Origin: Brevibacterium oceani
Lineage (GTDB): Bacteria > Actinomycetota > Actinomycetes > Actinomycetales > Brevibacteriaceae
Assembly: GCF_013623835.1 (NCBI RefSeq)
Contig: NZ_JABKDE010000004.1
Span: 310,001-374,000, forward strand
Length of the DNA stretch: 64,000 nt
Reading direction: 5' to 3'
The notes under the pieces: generated by a model
Told to the model about the DNA's origin: nothing
Seen by the model: only the letters and a program-made list of their open reading frames with translations
The model's database searches: none
In this document: positions 55,484 to 64,000 of the stretch, one piece after another
How positions within the stretch are numbered: the stretch's first letter is position 1
How the letters are laid out: every line of letters starts with the position of its first letter
Program-made: the position numbers and the translations under genes

Positions 55484-56373
55484 CTACGCGGGTTCATTCA
55501 GCTGGGTCCGTGCAGCCTGCAGATGCTCCGGCTCGCCGGTCTGCAGTGCCAAGAGTCCCAATTCCACGGGCGTGGCGGAGTAGAGCTCATCGCAGTGTTC
55601 GGCGAACCTCGGCCAGACGCGACCGCCTGCTTCGACATACCGCGCGATCGTCATCTCGAAGGCAGCCGCAGAGACGCTGGCGCGGTGGAACACGAAGTCC
55701 CGTGCCGGATCGCTGACGGCAGCGGTCGTCCAGTCGAGGATGCCCACGTTGATCGGGCCATCCATGAGCTGATGAGCCGGATACACCTCGCCGTGGGTGA
55801 CAGCCGTGAACGTCGGCCAGAAGCTGTCGTCGTCGAGCCACTCTCTCCATCTCCGACGCAGGCTCGGCGCCACGTCGAACTCGGCGTCGACTCGTGCGAC
55901 GTCATCGCGCTTGCGCTGCCGCACCTCGGCGGGGGAGAGGATCGGGATGCCCGAGCCCCGAACGGCATCCGGATCGACGGTGTGCAGCTCGGCGAGCACA
56001 CCACCGAGCGATTCGGCGTATTCGGGGGACTCGACATCGACATGCCACCGCGGCTGCCCGTCATCGCCGAGCGTCAACCCGGGAGTGCCCGGCAGAAGCG
56101 GGTAGGCGATGAGTTCCTCTGTGTGAATCTGCCAGTCAGGGACTGCGATGCTCAGCTGCGGTGCGATATTCCTCAGGAAACGCCCCTCGACGGCGGCGCG
56201 GGCGGCGACGTCCGGGCGCGAGGTATCCGGAGCACCCAGGATCGGCCGTCGACGGCCTCGCCGATGGCGAGCTGGAAATCGAGGCCGAGTTCGTTGATCA
56301 TGATGGACTCGGCAACGAGGTCGAGACCGTGATCGAGAGCGTATTCCCGGATTGTCGAACGATCGGCGGGCAT
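55484..56373 (-). pseudogene. Macrolide 2'-phosphotransferase (Mph)-like gene with frameshift
   Basis: Two minus-strand frames together give a full-length Mph protein of about 295 residues. The first (from ATG 56373) holds the N-terminal 50 residues, ending ...RSWVLRIPR. The second carries on from RPDVAARAAVEGRF through TEELIAYPLLPG and ILDWTTAAVSDPARDFVF to the stop at 55484. They meet at 56214-56222, where one base is missing from the run that should read CGCCGCCCG. Such enzymes phosphorylate the macrolide desosamine 2'-OH. The catalytic loop has HGE (THGEVYPAH) where known Mph enzymes have HGD. Either the gene is inactivated or the sequence has an error. It lies alone between lsr2 and clpC. 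Confidence 0.82.
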
Positions 56374-56439
56374 AGAAACGGCCCTTCTGACCAGATTGCA
56401 TATCCCTCGAGTCTAGGGAATTTCGCCCACAGCCAAACG

Positions 56440-56459
56440 GTTTCGGCTCATGGCGAAAC
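56440..56459 (+). promoter_or_regulatory. Possible ClgR box upstream of clpC
   Basis: GTTTCGGCTCATGGCGAAAC is an inverted repeat (GTTTCG/CGAAAC, 8-bp spacer), close to the TTCGC-N-GCGAA type of site bound by the actinobacterial regulator ClgR, which controls clpC in this phylum. It is 65 bp before the start codon. Confidence 0.45.
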
Positions 56460-56523
56460 GTGCAATAGAACCGCGCCGATGGTCGTTAGGCTCAGAAGAA
56501 TCAGAAGACCGAGGAGGATGAAT

Positions 56524-59064
<2,541 letters not shown>

Positions 59065-59078
59065 TCGACTGAGTCGAA

Positions 59079-59121
59079 AGGAGCCCGGGGAGACGGCAGA
59101 GGCCGTCGCCCCGGGCTCCTT
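59079..59121 (+). terminator. Rho-independent-like terminator of clpC
   Basis: AAGGAGCCCGGGGAGACGGC (59079-59098) pairs at 19 of 20 positions with 59102-59121 over a 3-nt loop, ending CTCCTT. Confidence 0.85.
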
Positions 59122-59200
59122 CGTGTCCGCGAGGGAGTCAGACTCTTTCGTGTCCGCGGCAGAGTCGGTTGTTTCGGCTCTGCAGGGTAGTCGGACTTTC
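59120..59200. repeat. Degenerate 27-bp tandem repeat, about three units
   Basis: TTCGTGTCCGCG begins units at 59120 and 59147. A more diverged unit starts near 59174 (TTCGGCTCTGCAGG). All contain GAGTC or TAGTCGG in the second half. They span the leader of the downstream acetyltransferase gene. Confidence 0.5.
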
Positions 59201-59234
59201 GCCCGTGCGTCGGCGGATGGTGTTGAATGAGGAC

Positions 59235-59819
59235 ATGAGCTCTTCAGGCGCCGGCTTCGATCACGAACAGATCTCCACAGACCATCATCACAAGCATGAA
59301 CTCCCCAGCGGTCTGTATCTGCGTCGCGCCAGGACGGGCGACGTCAAGGGCATCGAAGCACTCGTAGCTCCACTGGCGTCCGAACGGATCCTGCTGGCCA
59401 AGGATACGGTGACCTATTTCGAATCGCTGCAGGAGTTCTGGCTGGTTGTCGATCCTCGGCCCGACGGCTCCGAGATCCTGGCCGGATGCGGAGCCCTGCA
59501 CATCATCTGGTCCGACCTCGCCGAGGCACGCACGGTTGCGACCTCTCCCGACTATCGGGGCAGGGGAGTGGGCAAGGCGATCATCCGCCAGCTGCTGACC
59601 GATGCCCGTGAGATCGGCGTCGACCGGGTCTTCTGCCTGACCTTCGAAACCGGGTTCTTCGGCTCCCTCGGCTTCGAACCGATCAAGGGCATCCCCGTCT
59701 CTCCCGAGGTCTACGTCGAACTCCTCCACTCCACCGACGAAGGTGTGGCGGAGTTCCTCGACCTGGCCCGGGTCAAGCCGAACACCTTGGGCAATTCGCG
59801 GATGATCAAGTACCTCTGA
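59235..59819 (+). CDS. argA: ArgA-type amino-acid N-acetyltransferase (GNAT)
   Basis: The gene codes for 194 residues. The GNAT core has CGALHIIWSDLAEARTVATSPDYRGRGVGKAI (acetyl-CoA P-loop RGRGVG), FCLTFETGFFGSLGF and the C-terminal VAEFLDLARVKPNTLGNSRM, as in the short actinobacterial N-acetylglutamate synthase (Rv2747 type). It would acetylate glutamate (or glutamine) to begin arginine synthesis. A His/Lys-rich prefix (HDHEQISTDHHHKHE-like, residues about 8-22) precedes the domain. ATG 59235 has GAGG 4 nt upstream; earlier in-frame starts are possible. Confidence 0.85.
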   Translation: MSSSGAGFDHEQISTDHHHKHELPSGLYLRRARTGDVKGIEALVAPLASERILLAKDTVTYFESLQEFWLVVDPRPDGSEILAGCGALHIIWSDLAEARTVATSPDYRGRGVGKAIIRQLLTDAREIGVDRVFCLTFETGFFGSLGFEPIKGIPVSPEVYVELLHSTDEGVAEFLDLARVKPNTLGNSRMIKYL

Positions 59820-59820
59820 C

Positions 59821-60861
59821 TCATCCCGGCAATGTCAGCGCGCGGTCGTCCTTCTGCGCCAGACCATCGGTGATGAGGTCGCCGATGAGGCGGGAGATCC
59901 TCTCCGCGTCGGTGCTCAGCTCGCGCACGCGAGCCAACGCTGCTGCCGTCGGCTCATCGAGCGAGTCGAGGAGATCCGGGTCGAGCGCGGTCACCGAGGT
60001 CGTGAACAGATCGATGTCGACGCCCGACTGATCCGCACCGGCGGCGTGACCGGTCTTGAGCACATCCATGATCGCCCCGCGCAGCTGCCGGTCGGTGCCC
60101 GCCCACTTCTGAGTCTTCGGCTTCGTCGCCGAGGCTGGCCTGCCCAACTGATTCCACATGCAGATGTCCTGAAGCGGACAGGCGGCGCAGTCGGGATTGC
60201 GCGCCGTGCACACGAGTGCCCCGAACTCCATCACGCCTGCGTTCCATTGCACATGGTCGTGCTCGGGGACGAATCCGGAAGCCCAGGCAGTCTCGTTCCG
60301 GCTCGGCGAGGTGGTGGGGCGTTCCCGTCCGCCGAAGAGGCGGATGAGGACGCGCCGCACGTTCGTGTCCAGAACGGTCGTTCTACGACCGTGGGCGAAG
60401 GAGGCGACGGCGGCCGCCGTGTAGGATCCGATCCCCGGCAGCTCCTCGAGCTCCTCGGCGGTGTCGGGAACGGTGTTGTCCTTCTGCTCGGCGATGACGC
60501 GTGCGGCTTCCTGAAGTCTCAGCGCCCGCCGCGGATAGCCCAGGCGGTCCCAGCGCTGGAGCACCTCGGCGGTGGGGGCCGCAGCAAGGTCGGCCGGTGT
60601 CGGCCAGACCGACATCCACTCTCGCCAGCGCGGTTCGACTCGTGACACCGGGGTCTGCTGCGACATGATCTCGCTGACGAGGACGGCCCAGGCGCTGGTC
60701 TCGGGGTGCCTCCACGGGAGGTCTCGGGCGGCCGATTCGAACCAGGAGATGATCGTGGACTGCACACGTCTGAGTACCGGTTCGGCAACCTCGGGGAAGG
60801 ACGAATCCGGCGCTGACGAAGTCGATTCGGGAGTGACTCGGTGTGTCATTTGGATGCTCAT
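59821..60861 (-). CDS. mutY: A/G-specific adenine DNA glycosylase
   Basis: The gene codes for 346 residues. The HhH-GPD domain has SEIMSQQTPVSRV, the hairpin LPGIGSYTAAA and the catalytic Asp in VLDTNVRR. A 4Fe-4S cluster loop follows with Cys spacing 6-2-5 (CTARNPDCAACPLQDIC). It removes A mispaired with 8-oxoguanine. The start is uncertain between ATG 60861 and 60849, neither with a good ribosome site; the frame opens further up to 60966. The last 80 residues are poorly conserved. It is divergent from the 60886 gene. Confidence 0.93.
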   Translation of the reverse strand: MSIQMTHRVTPESTSSAPDSSFPEVAEPVLRRVQSTIISWFESAARDLPWRHPETSAWAVLVSEIMSQQTPVSRVEPRWREWMSVWPTPADLAAAPTAEVLQRWDRLGYPRRALRLQEAARVIAEQKDNTVPDTAEELEELPGIGSYTAAAVASFAHGRRTTVLDTNVRRVLIRLFGGRERPTTSPSRNETAWASGFVPEHDHVQWNAGVMEFGALVCTARNPDCAACPLQDICMWNQLGRPASATKPKTQKWAGTDRQLRGAIMDVLKTGHAAGADQSGVDIDLFTTSVTALDPDLLDSLDEPTAAALARVRELSTDAERISRLIGDLITDGLAQKDDRALTLPG

Positions 60862-60872
60862 TCGCAATTGCC

Positions 60873-60885
60873 TAGGCTCAAAGCG
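60873..60885 (+). promoter_or_regulatory. Leaderless -10 box of the 60886 gene
   Basis: TAGGCT (60873-60878) ends 7 nt before ATG 60886, with no ribosome site between. This is the same spacing as at the integrase and CPBP genes. Confidence 0.5.
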
Positions 60886-61677
60886 ATGACTCCTTCCAAT
60901 CGTGGTTCGCAGCCGCAGCGAGCTGCTGGCCAGCCCCGTCAGTCTAGCGGGAAGCTGCCTGCCCACGTGTACCGCAGACGCCGCATCACGCTGGCGGTGT
61001 TCAGTCTCGTCGTCCTCGGACTGCTGGTGTTGGGCATCGTCGGCATCGTCAAAGCGATCGGCAGCAGCGGGGGAGACGACGGCGAAGTCACGGCCGAACC
61101 ATCAGAACAGGAGACGACGACGGCGGCGCCTGTGCCGGATGAGAAGGCTGCGAGCGGGAAGTGTCCCGAGGGCAAGATCTCGCTCAAGGCGAAGGTCGAC
61201 CCGGAATCAGTCAAGGACGGCGACGAACCCGAGTTCGGGATGGTCATCGCGAACGACCATGACGCGACCTGCCTCATCGAGGTCGGTACGAAGAAGCAGG
61301 AATTCATCGTCAAGAAGGACGGCGACGTGGTCTGGTCGTCGAAGTACTGTGCTGCATCGAAGGATGAGAACGCAGAGGTCTCGACCGAGTTCGCGCCGCA
61401 GTCGGAGAAGACCGCGAAGCTCAAGTGGAATCGGATCCAGGTCGACAAGAACTGCAACAAGACGAACAAGGACTTCGCGTCCGGGGACTACGAACTCGTC
61501 GTCAAACTCGATGACAAGCAGAGCAAGCCGGCGAAGTTCGAACTCGAGAAGAGCGCCGCCGAGAAGGCGAAAGAGAAGAAAGAGGCCGACGAGAAGAAGG
61601 CCGACGAGGACAAGAAGAAAGCCGACGAGGACAAGAAGTCGGGTGCGGACGAGACGTCCGATGACGGTGAGGGGTGA
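60886..61677 (+). CDS. Membrane-anchored extracytoplasmic protein with Lys/Glu/Asp tail
   Basis: The gene codes for 263 residues of no recognised family. A basic N terminus (AHVYRRRR) precedes one helix (about 35-55), then a Glu/Thr-rich linker (about 60-85) and a roughly 120-residue outer domain with four Cys (in GKCPEG, TCLIEV, KYCAAS, KNCNKT) and a beta-sandwich-like pattern. The last 50 residues are a charged repeat of KKADEDKKKADEDKK type. Two disulfides are plausible in the outer domain. ATG 60886 is supported by a leaderless promoter. Confidence 0.75.
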   Translation: MTPSNRGSQPQRAAGQPRQSSGKLPAHVYRRRRITLAVFSLVVLGLLVLGIVGIVKAIGSSGGDDGEVTAEPSEQETTTAAPVPDEKAASGKCPEGKISLKAKVDPESVKDGDEPEFGMVIANDHDATCLIEVGTKKQEFIVKKDGDVVWSSKYCAASKDENAEVSTEFAPQSEKTAKLKWNRIQVDKNCNKTNKDFASGDYELVVKLDDKQSKPAKFELEKSAAEKAKEKKEADEKKADEDKKKADEDKKSGADETSDDGEG

Positions 61678-61680
61678 ACC

Positions 61681-62073
61681 TCACGCTCCGCGGTAGGACC
61701 CGACTCCCCACGAATTTCCGTCGTGGTCGCGGAAGTCGAATTCGCGGCCGCCGTGCTCCTGCGTCGCCACTGGTCTGACGATGGCGTGTCCCATGTCGAC
61801 GATCTCCTGGTAGAGGCGGTCGACTTCACGTTCGGTATCGACGACGACATAGATCGAACTGCCGCCCACGGCGTCGAGCGCCGATCCGTCATTGCGGACG
61901 GAGCCGATCATGATTCCGCCCGTGTCGCCGAGCGCGAATTCGCCATGGTCGACGACCGCCGGGTCCGATTCGTTGCGGACGATCAGACGCTCAGTGAACC
62001 CGAGCGTGAGCAGCAGAGCGATCGTGGCGTTCGCATCCGAGGTCCTCAGCGCCGGAAAGACTGTCGTGGTCAT
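61681..62073 (-). CDS. VOC-family (glyoxalase/bleomycin-resistance-like) protein
   Basis: The gene codes for 130 residues: two beta-alpha-beta-beta-beta units, with FPALRTSDANATIALLLTLGF at the start and EFDFRDHDGNSWGVGSY at the end, as in small antibiotic-binding or glyoxalase proteins. The metal ligand pattern is incomplete, so it may bind without catalysis. The start could be ATG 62073 (GGAGGT directly upstream, tight spacing) or ATG 62091. It is convergent with the 60886 gene. Confidence 0.8.
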   Translation of the reverse strand: MTTTVFPALRTSDANATIALLLTLGFTERLIVRNESDPAVVDHGEFALGDTGGIMIGSVRNDGSALDAVGGSSIYVVVDTEREVDRLYQEIVDMGHAIVRPVATQEHGGREFDFRDHDGNSWGVGSYRGA

Positions 62074-62157
62074 ACCTCCAGGATGCTCCATTCAGGCGGG
62101 AAAGTCCCGAACTTTCTCGCACATGGCCTGCGCCCGGCCCTGCACCCGGCGCCCGAA

Positions 62158-63507
62158 TCAGGAGGTCTTGAGCAGAACCTGCACCGCTTCGGCGATGTGC
62201 TCGCATTCCTTGATCTTCATATTGTCCGGTGCCGGGACATTGCGCATGGCTTCCTTGGCGACGATGGCATGTGTGATCCCTAAGCGTCTGGCCTCGTTGA
62301 GACGCTGCCCGAGGTTGGGGACGTTGCGGACCTCACCGGACAGGCTGATCTCGCCGATGCCGACGAACTTCGTCCACAACGGCCTGCCCAGCGCTGCCGA
62401 TGCCAGGGACAGGCAGATCGCCAGATCGCTGGCCGGTTCGGACAGCTTCGCCCCGCCGACGGTGGCGGCGAAGACATCGGACTTCGCCAACTGGACACCA
62501 GGGATGTTCTGACTGAGCACGGCCAACATCATCGCCACTCGCGAGGAGTCGACACCGGAGACGGATCGCCGTGACTGACCCCCGGAGGACTCGGTGATGA
62601 GCGACTGCACTTCGACGAGCAGAGGACGCTTGCCTTCCTGAGTGACGGTCAGGCAGGTTCCCGGCGGATTCGATCCGCTGCGGGAGAGGAAGAGTCCTGA
62701 CGGGTCTTCGAGGCTCTTGATCCCGTTCTCCTCCATGTCGAAGCAGCCGACGTCGTCGGTGGGTCCGAAGCGGTTCTTGACTGCCCTGAGCATGCGCAGA
62801 CGTGAATGCTTCTCGCCTTCGAAGGTGCACACTACGTCGACGAGGTGCTCGAGGAGGCGGGGACCGGCGATCGTGCCGTCCTTCGTGATGTGGCCGACGA
62901 GCACTGTGGGCAGGGACTTGGCCTTGGCTTCCCTGATGAGTGCCGCGGCGACCTCCCGGACCTGGGTGACGCCGCCGGGGACTCCTTCGACCTCTGAGGA
63001 TGCGAGCGTCTGGATGGAATCGACGATGAGCAGTTCCGGCGCCTCGGCCTCGATCATGCCCAGCACCGAACCGAGATCGGTTTCCGCAGCGAGCAGCAGC
63101 GAGTCTTCGAGGGCGTTGATCCTCTCGGCACGGAGTCGGACCTGACCGGCGGATTCCTCACCGGTGACGTAGAGGACCTTGGTGCCGAACTTCGCGATGC
63201 GGGCGGCAACATCGAGCAGCAGCGTCGATTTGCCCACGCCCGGTTCGCCGGAGAGGAGGACGACGGCACCGGGTACGATTCCGCCGCCGAGCACCCTGTC
63301 GAACTCACTGACGAAGGTCGACCGTGCCTGGGCTTGGGAGGAGTCGACTTCATTGATCGATTTCGCGCCCGAGGACTTCTTGACCTTGGTCTTCACCTTC
63401 GAAGCGTTCGCGCCCTTCTCCTCGAGGGTGCCCCAAGCCTGGCATTCGGGGCAGCGCCCGAGCCATTTGACGGTCGAATAGCCGCATTCGGTGCAGGTGA
63501 ATGACAT
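62158..63507 (-). CDS. radA: DNA repair protein RadA (Sms)
   Basis: The gene codes for 449 residues. The zinc finger CTECGYSTVKWLGRCPECQAW (Cys at 4, 7, 18, 21) is followed by a RecA-like ATPase with Walker A GEPGVGKSTLLL, the RadA-specific KNRFG motif, and a Lon-protease-like C-terminal domain (about 280-449). It helps branch migration in recombination. ATG 63507 is the usual start; the longer frame (63561) adds residues before the zinc finger. disA, its frequent partner, is not adjacent. Confidence 0.95.
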   Translation of the reverse strand: MSFTCTECGYSTVKWLGRCPECQAWGTLEEKGANASKVKTKVKKSSGAKSINEVDSSQAQARSTFVSEFDRVLGGGIVPGAVVLLSGEPGVGKSTLLLDVAARIAKFGTKVLYVTGEESAGQVRLRAERINALEDSLLLAAETDLGSVLGMIEAEAPELLIVDSIQTLASSEVEGVPGGVTQVREVAAALIREAKAKSLPTVLVGHITKDGTIAGPRLLEHLVDVVCTFEGEKHSRLRMLRAVKNRFGPTDDVGCFDMEENGIKSLEDPSGLFLSRSGSNPPGTCLTVTQEGKRPLLVEVQSLITESSGGQSRRSVSGVDSSRVAMMLAVLSQNIPGVQLAKSDVFAATVGGAKLSEPASDLAICLSLASAALGRPLWTKFVGIGEISLSGEVRNVPNLGQRLNEARRLGITHAIVAKEAMRNVPAPDNMKIKECEHIAEAVQVLLKTS

Positions 63508-63551
63508 ACCGCAATTCTGGCACGAGGAGCTGACACGAGGAGCGGAAATGC

Positions 63552-63590
63552 GAAAGGGCACCCGACGATCGCATCGTCGGATGCCCTTTC
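63552..63590 (-). terminator. Terminator between map and radA
   Basis: GAAAGGGCA and TGCCCTTTC (outer 9 bp), with CGACGAT/ATCGTCG inside, form a strong stem. On the minus strand it is followed by GCATTTCC, ending the map transcript. Confidence 0.7.
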
Positions 63591-63612
63591 GGACGGGGGT
63601 GCGGAAGCCTGC

Positions 63613-64000
63613 TCAGTCGAGCGTGGTGAGGATTCGGGGCCCGTCCTCGGTGATGGCGATGGTGTTTTCCGAATGTGCGCCGTTCGATCCGTCGGCCAGG
63701 CGCAGGGTCCAGCCGTCCTTGTCGACGGTGAGCTTCTTCGAGGTGAAGGACCACCAGGGCTCGATGGCCAGAGTCAGGCCCGGCTTGAGGACGAGCCCAC
63801 GACCGCCCTTGCCGCGATTGGCCACGTGCGGATCCTCGTGCATCGTGTGGCCGAGTCCGTGGCCGCCGAAGTCGAGGTTGACCGGGATGCGCTGTTCGTC
63901 GGCAACGTCTCCGATGGCCTTCGAAATGTCGCCGAGGCGGTTCCCGGCCTGGGCGGCGTTGATGCCGGCCTCCAGCCCGTTCCAGGTGGAGTCGATGAGT
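63613..64000 (-). CDS. map: Methionine aminopeptidase, C-terminal part (gene cut by window edge)
   Basis: The visible 128 C-terminal residues of a type I enzyme include DFGGHGLGHTMHEDPHV, with the metal His in GHG and the His/Glu region, AIEPWW with a metal Glu, and SENTIAITEDGP with the last metal Glu. It removes the initiator Met after deformylation (compare def at 19986). The N terminus lies right of the window. Length and frame look normal to the stop at 63613. Confidence 0.93.
   Translation of the reverse strand, partial: LIDSTWNGLEAGINAAQAGNRLGDISKAIGDVADEQRIPVNLDFGGHGLGHTMHEDPHVANRGKGGRGLVLKPGLTLAIEPWWSFTSKKLTVDKDGWTLRLADGSNGAHSENTIAITEDGPRILTTLD

Overview
The window is 64 kb of GC-rich chromosome from an actinobacterium. 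The gene content (Lsr2, bifunctional LysX, ClpC with a possible ClgR box, DUF3180/PH-domain genes behind the folate cluster, sortase-type LPxTG anchoring, leaderless promoters with TANNNT boxes 6-7 nt before ATG) points to the order Micrococcales. Brevibacterium or a close relative is my best guess, but no rRNA or other species marker is present.

Region 1 (1-2.0 kb) is the right end of an integrated mobile element. It holds the 3' part of an IS630-type transposase, a tyrosine integrase and a 38-bp 3' fragment of a tRNA gene (probably tRNA-Thr) that looks like the distal attachment site. The tRNA terminator follows, and chromosome begins there. Region 2 (2.2-13.9 kb) carries a probable metal-linked DUF4396 membrane protein, a small secreted lysine-rich protein, the fadA-fadB beta-oxidation operon, a quinone-oxidoreductase-like enzyme, and a TetR-controlled biotin-dependent acyl-CoA carboxylase (mccB-mccA) with an acyl-CoA dehydrogenase, probably for leucine/isovalerate breakdown. 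Region 3 (14-23.4 kb) has cardiolipin synthase, a HAD phosphatase, an ArsR/SRPBCC pair and a phosphatase. It then has a MaoC hydratase and a CitE-like lyase that probably belong to the same leucine pathway, followed by a tightly packed def, msrA, nitroreductase, MFS series.

Region 4 (23.6-36.7 kb) is rich in envelope genes: an RND-type exporter with an unusual Gly/Ala-rich insertion, a CPBP protease, a Tat-exported and LPWTG-anchored PhoX phosphatase, a VOC protein, and a lysX, DUF998, alpha/beta-hydrolase operon. Region 5 (36.7-54.9 kb) is a conserved actinobacterial core block: ppa divergent from dacB, DUF2342 protease and tilS; then hpt, ftsH, folE, folP, folBK, DUF3180, two PH-domain proteins, DUF2520, lysS and lsr2. 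A divergent cytosine-deaminase-like/MFS pair is inserted between tilS and hpt.

Region 6 (55.2-64 kb) has a macrolide-phosphotransferase-like gene broken by a one-base frameshift between lsr2 and clpC, then clpC, an ArgA-like acetyltransferase, mutY, a lysine-rich membrane-anchored protein, a VOC protein, radA and the 3' part of map.

No complete tRNA, rRNA, CRISPR array or replication origin is visible. I did not find a clear-cut novel multi-gene defence or biosynthetic system. The strongest leads are the putative CsoR-type box before the His-rich DUF4396 gene, the tRNA-derived att boundary, the frameshifted Mph gene, the Gly/Ala insertion in the RND pump, and the accessory pair inserted into the tilS-hpt core block.
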